Source of the DNA: Actinomycetes bacterium
GTDB taxonomy: Bacteria > Actinomycetota > Acidimicrobiia > Acidimicrobiales > Palsa-688
Direction of reading: 5' to 3'
DNA length: 44,951 bases
NCBI GenBank assembly: GCA_021811865.1
Contig: JAKAQB010000024.1
Location: forward strand, 1-44,951
Shown: positions 8,595 to 16,538 of the stretch, piece by piece
How the letters are laid out: every line of letters begins with the position of its first letter
Position numbering within the stretch: position 1 is the stretch's first letter
Position numbers and translations under genes: made by a program
The notes under the pieces: generated by a model
Databases searched by the model: none
Told to the model about the DNA's origin: nothing
The model's input: only the letters and a program-made list of their open reading frames with translations

Positions 8595-9833
8595 ATGCCC
8601 ACCACCTACGCCTACAAGGTCCGCGACCGCGACGGCAAGCTCGTCTCCGGGAACCTCGACGGGGACAGCAAGGCCCTCGTCGCCAGCAAGCTCGCCGACA
8701 TGGGCTACACACCCATCTCGGTGGACCCCAAGGCCAGGGTGAACCTCAGGATGGACCTCACCATCCCCGGCCTCGGCCAGAAGGTGAAGCTCAAGGAGCT
8801 GGCGACCTTCAGCCGGCAGTTCGCCACCATGATCGACTCGGGCCTGACGCTCCTGCGAGCCCTCGGCATCCTGGCGGCACAGACCAAGAACAGGGCCTTC
8901 TGCGCCACGCTCGACTCGGTCCGCCAGGACGTGGAGCGGGGGTCGTCGCTGTCCGACGCGCTGGCCGAGCACCCCAAGACCTTCAACCACCTCTACCTCG
9001 CGATGATCCGCTCCGGCGAGATCGGGGGCAACCTGGACCGCTCCCTGCTGTCGCTGGCGGACGCGCTCGAGAAGCAGGCCGAGCTGCAGCGCAAGATCAA
9101 GTCGGCCATGGCCTACCCCGTCGTCGTGCTCTGCCTGGTCCTCGGCATCTGCGCGGCGATGCTGCTGTTCATCGTCCCGACCTTCTCCAAGGTGTTCAAG
9201 TCGCTGAACGCACCGCTGCCCAAGCCGACCCTCATCCTCATGGCCGTGTCGCACGTCTGCGTGCACTACTTCCCCTTCGTCCTGCTGGCCGCGGTCATCG
9301 GCTTCTTCGCCTTCCGCAGGTGGAAGCGGACACCCAAGGGCCGCTCCACGTGGTCGGCGATCGTGCTGCGCGTCCCCGTCTTCGGCCTGCTGACGCTCAA
9401 GACCGCCCTGGCGCGGGCCACCGGCACGCTGGGGACCCTCATGCGCTCGGGCGTCCCGGTCCTCCAGGCCCTCGAGATCACCACCGAGAGCGTGAGCAGC
9501 CCCGCCCTCGAGCGGGCCCTCACCGCCGCCCAGGACCACATCAAGCGGGGCGAGCCGATGTCGATGGCCCTCGGCGACCACCCGATCATCCCGGCGATGG
9601 TGACCCAGATGATCTCCGTCGGCGAGGAGAGCGGTGCCCTAGACGACATGCTGGCAAAGATCGCCACCTTCTACGAGCAGGAGGTGGAGGCCATGGTCGA
9701 CGCGCTGGCGTCCCTGCTCGAGCCGGTCATGATCGTCATCCTCGGCGGCCTCGTGGGCAGCATGATCATCGCCTTGTACCTGCCGATGTTCAGCATCGAC
9801 AAGGTCGTCGAGAACTCCAACGGCCAGGCTTGA
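8595..9833 (+). CDS. pilC: Type IV pilus inner-membrane platform protein PilC
   Basis: Polytopic platform protein contacted by the PilB and PilT motors. 412 residues with two GspF/T2SSF helical domains, each carrying a conserved block: FSRQFATMIDSGLTLLRAL near residue 75, and the second copy GTLMRSGVPVLQALEI near 280. Membrane segments lie at about 173-197, 225-242 and 376-400. A GAGGGAG ribosome site lies five bases before the ATG. It starts 14 bases after the PilT-like gene, so the motor genes and pilC are almost certainly co-transcribed. Confidence 0.95.
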   Translation: MPTTYAYKVRDRDGKLVSGNLDGDSKALVASKLADMGYTPISVDPKARVNLRMDLTIPGLGQKVKLKELATFSRQFATMIDSGLTLLRALGILAAQTKNRAFCATLDSVRQDVERGSSLSDALAEHPKTFNHLYLAMIRSGEIGGNLDRSLLSLADALEKQAELQRKIKSAMAYPVVVLCLVLGICAAMLLFIVPTFSKVFKSLNAPLPKPTLILMAVSHVCVHYFPFVLLAAVIGFFAFRRWKRTPKGRSTWSAIVLRVPVFGLLTLKTALARATGTLGTLMRSGVPVLQALEITTESVSSPALERALTAAQDHIKRGEPMSMALGDHPIIPAMVTQMISVGEESGALDDMLAKIATFYEQEVEAMVDALASLLEPVMIVILGGLVGSMIIALYLPMFSIDKVVENSNGQA

Positions 9834-9875
9834 GCCGGCACAGCCTGAGCCGGCACGGCTCGAGCCGGCACGGCG
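9831..9875 (+). repeat. Three tandem 15-bp units at the pilC stop codon
   Basis: Units TGAGCCGGCACAGCC (9831-9845), TGAGCCGGCACGGCT (9846-9860) and CGAGCCGGCACGGCG (9861-9875). The first unit contains the pilC stop, so the array begins exactly at the end of the gene. The unit junction makes a perfect 12-bp palindrome, CGGCTCGAGCCG (9856-9867). It could arise by replication slippage, or act as a small transcription or decay signal between pilC and the pilin. Confidence 0.8.
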
Positions 9876-9984
9876 GGCGGCGCGCGCAATCTCAGAATCC
9901 GTTCAGGTGGGGGCGGCCGGCGACGATCACCCCCGTAGCGGGGTCCTCCCGCTCCACCATTGGAATAACAGCGAAAGGCAACGC

Positions 9985-10533
9985 ATGCGCAAGCTGCTCA
10001 ACCGCAGTGAGGACCGGGAGACCGGCTTCACCCTGATCGAGCTCATGGTCGTGGTGCTGATCATGGGCATCCTGATGGCCATCGCCATCCCGACGTTCCT
10101 GGCCACCCAGAACGGCGCCAACGACGCGGCCATAAAGTCCGACCTGACCAACGGCGTCATCAACCTGAAGTCGTACTACGCCGACAGCGCCTCATGGCCG
10201 GCCGCGACGACCGCGGCGCTCAACGGCCTCGACAGCTCCCTCACCTGGAACGCAGAGACGTCGTCGACCGCACCGGCGGCGGGGGCGACCGCCAACACGG
10301 TGGACGTCTACACGACGGGCTCGACCGCCTACATCTACGGGTGCTCCAAGTCCGGCGCCTGCTACTACATCAAGGACGTCGAAGGAGCTGGCGGAGGGGA
10401 GTTCTACTCCTCCAGCGGCGCTTCTGTCACATCGCCACCAGCTCCGGCCTCGATCACCACCGCCAACTGGAGTACCAGCGAGACGACACCTGCCGTCTCC
10501 GGGCAGACCTCCGGGGCCGGCTGGGGCTACTAG
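9985..10533 (+). CDS. pilA: Type IV prepilin (major-type pilin)
   Basis: Structural pilin subunit, made as a prepilin and cleaved by the prepilin peptidase. The leader MRKLLNRSEDRETG (14 residues, ending in Gly) is followed by mature FTLIEL with the conserved Glu5 and a 20-residue hydrophobic helix (VVVLIMGILMAIAIPTFL). The rest is a short globular head rich in Ser/Thr/Ala, with two cysteines (YGCSKSGACYY) that could form a disulfide. 182 residues. ATG 9985 is preferred because GAAAGG lies six bases upstream and it gives a typical leader; an upstream GTG at 9907 would add 26 unlikely residues. The 5' region has a small CCCCG/CGGGG hairpin. It lies between pilC and the PilM-PilN fusion. Confidence 0.94.
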   Translation: MRKLLNRSEDRETGFTLIELMVVVLIMGILMAIAIPTFLATQNGANDAAIKSDLTNGVINLKSYYADSASWPAATTAALNGLDSSLTWNAETSSTAPAAGATANTVDVYTTGSTAYIYGCSKSGACYYIKDVEGAGGGEFYSSSGASVTSPPAPASITTANWSTSETTPAVSGQTSGAGWGY

Positions 10534-10560
10534 CCCTCCCGTTCCACCCACAGCACGCAC

Positions 10561-10591
10561 CTCGGCTCCCGGCCCCCGGCCGGGAGCCGGG
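10561..10591 (+). terminator. Strong GC hairpin after the pilin gene
   Basis: GGCTCCCGGCC (10564-10574), a three-base loop CCC, and GGCCGGGAGCC (10578-10588) form a perfect 11-bp stem that can extend to 10561/10591. A second 14-bp palindrome, CGCGCCCGGGCGCG, follows at 10593-10606. There is no U-run, as is common for actinobacterial hairpins. A likely role is partial termination or mRNA 3' protection, so that pilin is made in excess over the downstream assembly proteins. Confidence 0.65.
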
Positions 10592-10683
10592 TCGCGCCCG
10601 GGCGCGCCTGCGGCCCCGCAAGAAAGGCCGGCGATGCGCATAAGGCGAGGGGCTCTGCCGCCGATACCGAGTACGTGGCAAGC

Positions 10684-12408
10684 ATGAGCGCAGCGTCGGA
10701 CAGCCAGCCCCGGGCGAGAGCGTCACGAAGCGTCGGCCTCGACATCGGGTCGTCCGCCGTGCGCGCGGTGGAGCTCCGCCTGCACGGAGGCGGGTGGCGG
10801 CTCGACCGCTTCGGCCAGGTCGGCCTCCCGCCCGGCTCGGTCGTCGACGGGGAGGTCAGGGACGAGCAGGCCGTCAGCGCCGCCATACGCCGGCTGTGGA
10901 GCGACGCGGGCTTCACGACCCGCCACGTCGTCGTCGGGGCGTCCGGCAGCCGGGTGCTGGTGCGCCAGGCCGAGGCGCCGGACGTCCCGCGGGGCGAGGT
11001 CCGATCGTCCCTCGAGTTCCGGATCCAGGACCTCGTCCCACTCCCGGCCGACAACGTCGAGTTCGACTTCGGCCCGCTCGGCCCTACGGCCGCCGGCAGT
11101 GGCTCCCGCACGATCATGCTGGCCGCGATCCACGGCGACGTCGTCCGGGCCCAGCTGGCGGCGGTCACGGCCGCCGGCCTCTCCGCCAACGTCGTCGACG
11201 CCGTGCCCCTCGCCCTGCTGCGGGCAGCGGGGCCGAGCCGCTCACCGGGCGGGACGGCCGAGGCGATCGTGTCGATCGGCGCCGATCTCACGGTCGTCGC
11301 CATCCGCCAGGACGACGTCCCGGCGTTCATCCGGGTGATCGCCCGCGGCGGCGCCGACGTGACGCGCGTCCTCGCCGAGAGCACCACCCACCAGCTGGCC
11401 CTTGCCGAGTCGACCAAGCGCTCCGCCGGCGACGGGTGGAACGATCCGGTCGGCCGTGCGGCGACGGCGGCCGAGGTCGGAAGGCTGATCACCGAGGTCC
11501 GGGACACCGTCGACTTCTACGCCTCGCGCCCCGAGGGCTCGGGGCCGATCACCGCTGTGCTCGTGACCGGCGGCGGGTCCCGCACGCCCGGCCTCGTCGC
11601 CGAGCTCTCCAGCGCGCTGGGACTGCCCGTGAACCGGATCGAGCCGGTCGGCCCGGCCGACCTGGAGGCGGTGGGCATCCCTGCCGAGCTCACGGATCTC
11701 GCCGGGGAGGCGTCGCTGACAGCGCTCGGCCTCGCCCTGTGGCCGCAGGCGGCGCCCTACAGCCGGCTCAACCTCCTCCCCCGTTGGGTCCACCGCGACC
11801 GCCGGGCCCGGCGCAACCGCAGGCTTGCCTTCGCCGGCGCGGCGGGAGTCGTCGTCGTGCTCGGCGCCCTGGGTGGCAGCCGGTACCTCCAGGTCCGCCA
11901 CGCGCAATCAGCTCTGGCAGCCGACAACCGGGAGGTCCAGCGGCTGCAGGCCCAGGCCGCGTCGTTCGTACAGGTCACCAGGCTCAGGGGACAGGTCGCC
12001 TCAGCGCGCCAGGTCGTAGCCGGGGCGCTCACCGGGGACGTCGACTGGGTGAAGCTCCTGGACGAGATCGCCGCCCGCCAGCCGGCCGGTGTCGTGCTCA
12101 GCACCTTCAACGGCCAGGCCAATGCCGTCGGTCAGGCCGTTGCGCCACAACCGGGGGCCGGCACCCCGACCACACCGTCGGTGGGGACCCTCAACCTCAG
12201 CGCAACCTACAACCGGGACCTCGTGCAGGTGTCGCAGTGGGTCGTCGCCATCGAGGGCATCCCCGGCCTCGAGGACACCTGGGTGAGCAGCATCCAGCAG
12301 TCGACCGGCTCGGGCCCAGCCGCGGCCTCGTCGTTCTCCGCCACCGCCAACCTCGGCCCCGCCGCCCTCAGCAATCGATCGAAGCTCCTTCCAGGAGGCC
12401 AGCCGTGA
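10684..12408 (+). CDS. pilM: PilM-PilN fusion, type IV pilus alignment-complex protein
   Basis: One 574-residue open frame joins two normally separate proteins. Residues 1-350 are PilM, an actin-like ATPase-fold protein: VGLDIGSSAVRAVEL at the start and LVTGGGSRTPGL near 290. Then comes SRLNLLP (360-366), the short motif by which PilN normally docks on PilM, followed by a membrane segment (about 381-400), a coiled coil (about 405-440) and a PilN-type C-terminal domain. The first part would be cytoplasmic and the last extracytoplasmic. ATG 10684 is preferred over GTG 10675; neither has a clear ribosome site. The stop overlaps pilO by four bases. Confidence 0.9.
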   Translation: MSAASDSQPRARASRSVGLDIGSSAVRAVELRLHGGGWRLDRFGQVGLPPGSVVDGEVRDEQAVSAAIRRLWSDAGFTTRHVVVGASGSRVLVRQAEAPDVPRGEVRSSLEFRIQDLVPLPADNVEFDFGPLGPTAAGSGSRTIMLAAIHGDVVRAQLAAVTAAGLSANVVDAVPLALLRAAGPSRSPGGTAEAIVSIGADLTVVAIRQDDVPAFIRVIARGGADVTRVLAESTTHQLALAESTKRSAGDGWNDPVGRAATAAEVGRLITEVRDTVDFYASRPEGSGPITAVLVTGGGSRTPGLVAELSSALGLPVNRIEPVGPADLEAVGIPAELTDLAGEASLTALGLALWPQAAPYSRLNLLPRWVHRDRRARRNRRLAFAGAAGVVVVLGALGGSRYLQVRHAQSALAADNREVQRLQAQAASFVQVTRLRGQVASARQVVAGALTGDVDWVKLLDEIAARQPAGVVLSTFNGQANAVGQAVAPQPGAGTPTTPSVGTLNLSATYNRDLVQVSQWVVAIEGIPGLEDTWVSSIQQSTGSGPAAASSFSATANLGPAALSNRSKLLPGGQP

Positions 12409-12968
12409 CCCGCAAGCTCGCCGCCGTCGCCGGCGCCGCCGCCCTCCTCGTCGTCGCCGCGTGGTTCTTCTTCCTCTGGAAGCCCCAGACCGCCAAGCTC
12501 CATGCCATCCGCACGAAGGAGCACACGCAGCAGGCGCAGATCGGCCTCCTGCACGCCAGCCTCGCCTCCCTCCAGCAGCAGAGGCGCAACGAGGGCGTCG
12601 AGAAGGCGGCGCTCGGTGCGCTGACCGCCCTCGTCCCGAGCTCGCCCGACCTGAGCGCAGCGCTGCGGGAGCTGAGCTCGGCGGCGGCGTCGAGCCATGT
12701 GAAGCTGACCTCGGTGTCGCCCAGTCCGCCGGCGAGCTACGCAGGGACCACGGGGACGCCGGCGCCTGCCGGCGCCCAGCCGCTGCCCCTCACGATGGCG
12801 GCGTCGGGCACCTATGCGCAGTTGAAGGCGTTCGTCGTGGACCTGGACCGACTCCCGCGCCTGTTCGTCATCCAGACGATCCAGATCTCGGGTGGCTCGG
12901 CCAAGCCGAGCGCGCAGCCGCTCCAGCTCACCCTCAGCGCCGACATGTTCTACCAGCCGGCCGGCTGA
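12405..12968 (+). CDS. pilO: PilO-like pilus assembly protein
   Basis: 187-residue inner-membrane protein: a membrane segment at residues 5-24, a helical stretch (about 30-75, QQAQIGLLHASLASLQQQRR) and a C-terminal ferredoxin-like PilO domain ending near TLSADMFYQPAG. PilO normally pairs with PilN to form the periplasmic part of the alignment complex. The GTG start overlaps the PilM-PilN stop, with AGGAGG six bases upstream. No pilP or pilQ follows, as expected for a cell without an outer membrane. Assignment rests on size, topology and position more than on sequence motifs. Confidence 0.82.
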   Translation: MTRKLAAVAGAAALLVVAAWFFFLWKPQTAKLHAIRTKEHTQQAQIGLLHASLASLQQQRRNEGVEKAALGALTALVPSSPDLSAALRELSSAAASSHVKLTSVSPSPPASYAGTTGTPAPAGAQPLPLTMAASGTYAQLKAFVVDLDRLPRLFVIQTIQISGGSAKPSAQPLQLTLSADMFYQPAG

Positions 12969-13041
12969 GCCTGCCCGCCGGATGGGTGAGGCCTGCTGGC
13001 CGCTTGGGTCGGCGGGCTGCTGAGGCCGCCGGCGCCGGCGC

Positions 13042-13047
13042 TACGAT
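13042..13047 (+). promoter_or_regulatory. Candidate -10 box for a leaderless aroC transcript
   Basis: TACGAT ends six bases before the aroC GTG, so transcription would begin at or next to the start codon. No Shine-Dalgarno sequence is seen. The preceding ~75 bases hold a weak long-loop inverted repeat (GCCCGCCG at 12973 with CGGCGGGC at 13010) that may end the pil transcript. No good -35 element is visible. Confidence 0.5.
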
Positions 13048-13053
13048 CCCGGG

Positions 13054-14226
13054 GTGCTGCGCTTCCTCACCGCGGGTGAGTCCCACGGCCGGGGCCTCGT
13101 CGTCATCGTGGAAGGCCTGCCCGCCGGTCTCGCCGTCACCGAGGCGCTGATCGCAGGCGAGCTTGCCCGCCGGCGGCTCGGCTACGGCCGCGGGCCTCGG
13201 ATGCGCTTCGAGGAGGATCGCCTGACGCTGCTCGGCGGGATACGCCACGGCCGCACCCTCGGCTCTCCCGTGGCCGTCGAGATCGCCAACACCGAGTGGC
13301 CCAAGTGGGAGCGGGAGATGTCCCCCGCCCCGGGGCGGACCGACAAGCCCCTCACCAAGCCCCGCCCCGGTCACGCCGACTTGGTGGGGATGCAGAAGTA
13401 CGGCTTCGACGACGCCCGCGACGTGCTGGAGCGGGCGTCGGCAAGGGAGACGGCCGCGAGGGTGGCGGCCGGCGCTCTCGCCAAGAGCCTGCTCGCAGAG
13501 CTCGGAGTCGACGTCGTCAGCCACGTGGTCGCCATGGGCCCGGTCACGGCCAAGGCGGGGCGCCGCCCCGGTCCCGAGGACCTGGGCGCCGTCGACGCAT
13601 CTGAGGTGCGTTGCTTGGACCCGGAGGCCGAGGCGGCGATGATCGCCGAGATCAAGGCCGCCGCCAAGGTCGGCGACTCGCTGGGCGGGGTGGTGGAGGT
13701 GATCGCCTACGGGGTCCCGGTGGGCCTCGGCAGCCACGTCCACTGGGACCGCAAGCTCGACGGCCTCCTCGGCCAGGCCATGCTCAGCATCCAGGCGGTG
13801 AAGGGTGTCGAGATCGGCGCCGGCTTCGACGTCGCCCGCCGCCGCGGCTCGGAGGCGCAGGACCCCATAACGTGGGACCCCGCCACGGGCTACGGGCGGG
13901 AGTCCAACCGCAGCGGCGGGCTGGAGGGCGGCATGACGACGGGAGAGCCGCTCGTCGCTCGGGTTGCCATGAAGCCCCTCTCCACGCTCAACCGCCCCGT
14001 GTCGAAGACCGTCGACACCGTCACCAAGGAGGAGGCGGTGTCGTTCAAGGAACGCACGGACGTGACCGCCGTGCCGGCGATGGGCGTCGTGGCGGAGACG
14101 ATGATGGGGCTCGTCCTGGCTGGCGAGGTGCTGCGCAAGTTCGGCGGTGACTCCGTCGCCGAGCTCCGCCGCAACCACGACGCGTACGCCGCCTCGATCG
14201 ACTCCCGCCCGCCCGCCGGGAGCTGA
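13054..14226 (+). CDS. aroC: Chorismate synthase
   Basis: Converts 5-enolpyruvylshikimate-3-phosphate to chorismate, using reduced FMN. The product begins [15 protein letters not shown], the family's N-terminal signature, which fixes the GTG start. Other conserved blocks are [59 protein letters not shown] and [15 protein letters not shown]. 390 residues is normal. First gene of aroC-aroK-aroB-aroQ. Confidence 0.97.
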   Translation: MLRFLTAGESHGRGLVVIVEGLPAGLAVTEALIAGELARRRLGYGRGPRMRFEEDRLTLLGGIRHGRTLGSPVAVEIANTEWPKWEREMSPAPGRTDKPLTKPRPGHADLVGMQKYGFDDARDVLERASARETAARVAAGALAKSLLAELGVDVVSHVVAMGPVTAKAGRRPGPEDLGAVDASEVRCLDPEAEAAMIAEIKAAAKVGDSLGGVVEVIAYGVPVGLGSHVHWDRKLDGLLGQAMLSIQAVKGVEIGAGFDVARRRGSEAQDPITWDPATGYGRESNRSGGLEGGMTTGEPLVARVAMKPLSTLNRPVSKTVDTVTKEEAVSFKERTDVTAVPAMGVVAETMMGLVLAGEVLRKFGGDSVAELRRNHDAYAASIDSRPPAGS

Positions 14227-14229
14227 AGG

Positions 14230-14772
14230 GTGGCGGCGAGGGCAGCGGGCAGCAGCGGCGACCACGTCCTGCTGATCGGGATGATGGGCGCCGGCAAGAC
14301 GACCGTCGGGCACCTCCTTGCCCAACGGCTCGGAGCCGCCTACCTGGACAGCGACGCCGAAGTCCAGCGGCGAACCGGACGGACCGTCCCGGAGATCTGG
14401 CACGCCGGCGGCGAGGGGGCGTTCCGCGCGGAGGAGTCGAGAGCTCTCGCAGGTGCGCTTGCACGACCGGGACCGACGGTGGTCAGCGTCGCCGGTGGAG
14501 CGGTGCTCGACCCCGCCAACCGTGACCTCATCGGCCACGGCGGGACCGTGGTCTGGTTGCGGGCACGACCCGAGACCCTCGCCGCCCGGGTCGGGTCGGG
14601 CGATGGCCGCCCCCTGCTGGAAGGCGACTCGGCCAGGAACCTCCGGCGGTTGGACGCCGAGCGCCGCCCGCTCTACGCCCAGCTCGCCGAGGTCACCGTC
14701 GACGTCGACGAGCTGACGCCGGACGCCATCGCCGACCGCATCCTCACCGCCACGGGCCGGGCCCGACGGTGA
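14230..14772 (+). CDS. aroK: Shikimate kinase
   Basis: Phosphorylates shikimate at the 3-hydroxyl. 180 residues with the P-loop GMMGAGKTT (17-25), substrate-binding LDSDAEVQRRTG (Asp40, Asp42), EGAFRAEE and the lid GDGRPLLEGD. The usual glycine triplet of the shikimate site (GGG) reads Ala-Gly-Gly here (SVAGGAV, 88-90), a mild but unusual change. GTG start, three bases after aroC. The stop overlaps aroB. Confidence 0.94.
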   Translation: MAARAAGSSGDHVLLIGMMGAGKTTVGHLLAQRLGAAYLDSDAEVQRRTGRTVPEIWHAGGEGAFRAEESRALAGALARPGPTVVSVAGGAVLDPANRDLIGHGGTVVWLRARPETLAARVGSGDGRPLLEGDSARNLRRLDAERRPLYAQLAEVTVDVDELTPDAIADRILTATGRARR

Positions 14773-15773
14773 AGGAGATCACCGTCCGGGCCCCGGGGGG
14801 CGCCTACCCGGTGCTCGTCGGCGCCGGCGCCCGCCACCGCCTGGCGGAGGTCCTGCCCGCCGGCGCCCGCCGGGCAGCCGTCCTCACCCAGCGGTCCATC
14901 CCCTGGGCCGTCGACGCCGGCATCGACCAGGAGGTGTTCACCCTCGAGGAGGGGGAGCAGGCAAAGGATCTCGGGTCCGTCGAGAGGCTCTGCCGCGCCT
15001 TCTCCCGGTGGGGTCTGACCCGGGCGGATGTGGTCGTCGGTGTCGGCGGGGGCATGGTGACCGACGTCGCTGGTTTCGCCGCCGCGGTCTACCATCGCGG
15101 CGTCGCCGTGGTGCACGTGCCCACGACGCTCCTCGGCCAGGTGGACGCCGCCATCGGCGGCAAGACCGGAGTCAACCTTCCCGAGGGCAAGAACCTCGTC
15201 GGAGCGTTCTGGCAGCCGGCGGCGGTCCTCTGCGACGTCGAGACCCTCGAGACGCTGCCGCCCCGCGAGTACCGCAGCGGGCTGGGAGAGATGGCCAAGT
15301 ACGCCTTCCTCGGGGTGGGGGGCCTCCGCGACCTCCCTCTCGACGAGGCGGTTGCCGCCTGCGTGACGTGCAAGGCGGGGTATGTCGCCGCCGACGAGCG
15401 CGAGGCGGGACGCCGGGCGCTGCTCAACTACGGCCACACGCTCGCCCACGCCCTGGAGACCGTCGGCGGCTACGACCTCCGCCACGGCGAGGCGGTCGCC
15501 CTCGGGCTTCGATTCGCAGCCCGCCTCGCCCGCCGCCTCGGCCGCCTCGACGACGCGGGCGTGGCCGGCCACGACGCCCTGCTCGACGGCTACGACCTGC
15601 CACGCCGGCTACCGGCGGGCCCCGACGACGAGGCGCTCCTGATCGCCATGTCGAGGGACAAGAAGGCGGTGACCGGCCTCACCTTCGTCCTCGACGGCCG
15701 GCGAGGGCTCGAGGTGGTGGGTGACGTCTCGCCGGCGGCCGTCGCCGCCACGTTGGAGGAGCTGCGGCGGTGA
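14769..15773 (+). CDS. aroB: 3-dehydroquinate synthase
   Basis: NAD- and metal-dependent cyclisation of DAHP to 3-dehydroquinate. 334 residues: LEEGEQAKDL, the NAD-binding VVGVGGGMVTDVAGFAAAVY, VPTTLLGQVDAAIGGKTGVN, KNLVGAFWQP, and the metal-binding segments SGLGEMAKYA, LNYGHTLAHALE and RHGEAVALGL. The GTG start overlaps the aroK stop (GTGA) and the end overlaps the aroQ start. Confidence 0.96.
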   Translation: MKEITVRAPGGAYPVLVGAGARHRLAEVLPAGARRAAVLTQRSIPWAVDAGIDQEVFTLEEGEQAKDLGSVERLCRAFSRWGLTRADVVVGVGGGMVTDVAGFAAAVYHRGVAVVHVPTTLLGQVDAAIGGKTGVNLPEGKNLVGAFWQPAAVLCDVETLETLPPREYRSGLGEMAKYAFLGVGGLRDLPLDEAVAACVTCKAGYVAADEREAGRRALLNYGHTLAHALETVGGYDLRHGEAVALGLRFAARLARRLGRLDDAGVAGHDALLDGYDLPRRLPAGPDDEALLIAMSRDKKAVTGLTFVLDGRRGLEVVGDVSPAAVAATLEELRR

Positions 15774-16213
15774 CGAGGACGATCCTCCTGCTCTCGGGGC
15801 CCAACCTCGACCTGCTCGGCCAGCGCGAGCCCGAGATCTACGGGACAGCTGCCCTCGAGGACCACCGGCGGGTGGCGGAGGAGGCCGCCAACCGGCACGG
15901 CTACCGCCTGGAGCACCGCCAGTCCAACCACGAGGGCGACCTGGTCGACGCCGTGCACGCCGCCGGCGGGCAGGTCGCCGGCATCGTGATCAACCCCGGT
16001 GCGCTCACCCACTACGCCTGGTCGCTGCACGACGCCCTGGCCGCCTTCGACGGCCCGGTCGTGGAGCTGCACCTGTCCAACCCGCAGCGCCGTGAGCCCT
16101 GGCGGCACCGATCCGTCGTCTCCCCGGTGGCGACCGGGCTGGTGGCCGGCTTCGGCGGTGACGGCTACCGGCTGGCGATCGAGGCGCTGGCCGGCCTTTT
16201 GCGACCCCACTGA
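15770..16213 (+). CDS. aroQ: Type II 3-dehydroquinate dehydratase
   Basis: Dehydrates 3-dehydroquinate to 3-dehydroshikimate. 147 residues with the type II signatures: SGPNLDLLGQREPEIYG (catalytic Tyr), QSNHEGDLVDAVH, INPGALTHYAWSLHDAL, and ELHLSNPQRREPWRHRSV (catalytic His with Arg residues). GTG start overlapping aroB. In related genomes pepP usually follows soon after; here 6.2 kb of other DNA comes between. Confidence 0.95.
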   Translation: MTRTILLLSGPNLDLLGQREPEIYGTAALEDHRRVAEEAANRHGYRLEHRQSNHEGDLVDAVHAAGGQVAGIVINPGALTHYAWSLHDALAAFDGPVVELHLSNPQRREPWRHRSVVSPVATGLVAGFGGDGYRLAIEALAGLLRPH

Positions 16214-16538
16214 GCCGGCGGGCGGCGCGAAGTGGGGGTGGTGATCGGCTCGCGCCCGGAGAGAGGCGGCTGCCTGCGACGATCCGGAAGGACCGGCAAG
16301 CTCGGCAATGGGGCGTCGACGGTGCGTTGTTTGGGCAGTTGACCGCGATAATCGCGGAGAACTGCCCAAACAACGAGGTGGAAGTGCCTTCGGTTACGCT
16401 GACCGGCCGGCGCGGACGGGTCCCGGGGGCGACCGGCCCCCACCCAGGGGTCGTCCGGCCCTACGGGCGGGGCCGCGGCCGGCGACAGCATGAGCATGCG
16501 GCCCGAAGGGCCGGCCGACCCTAGATCCGGAGGTCATC
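16214..16538 (+). other. Intergenic region with several hairpins, between aroQ and the STAS gene
   Basis: 325 bases without a supportable gene. It holds the 51-nt palindrome (16325-16375), a TACGCT box (16395-16400) that could be a -10 for the STAS gene, a GGGGGC/GCCCCC hairpin (16425-16441), and a GGCCC-GAA-GGGCC hairpin just before the ribosome site. If TACGCT is used, the STAS mRNA would have a structured leader of about 130 nt. I could not match it to a known riboswitch class. Confidence 0.5.
16325..16375. repeat. 51-nt nested palindrome downstream of aroQ
   Basis: Outer arms CGTTGTTTGGGCAGTT (16325-16340) and AACTGCCCAAACAACG (16360-16375) are perfect 16-base complements. Inside lies a second perfect stem, CCGCGAT (16343-16349) and ATCGCGG (16351-16357), around a single A. 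Only two opposed bases on each side (GA, AG) are unpaired. It is less GC-rich than its surroundings and has no U-run. It could be a terminator, a protein-binding site, or the remains of a small mobile element. Confidence 0.9.

Noticed and set aside
9876..9984. Possible c-di-GMP riboswitch upstream of the pilin
   Set aside because: Looked for the conserved aptamer elements of class I and did not find them; only a 5-bp CCCCG/CGGGG hairpin is present.
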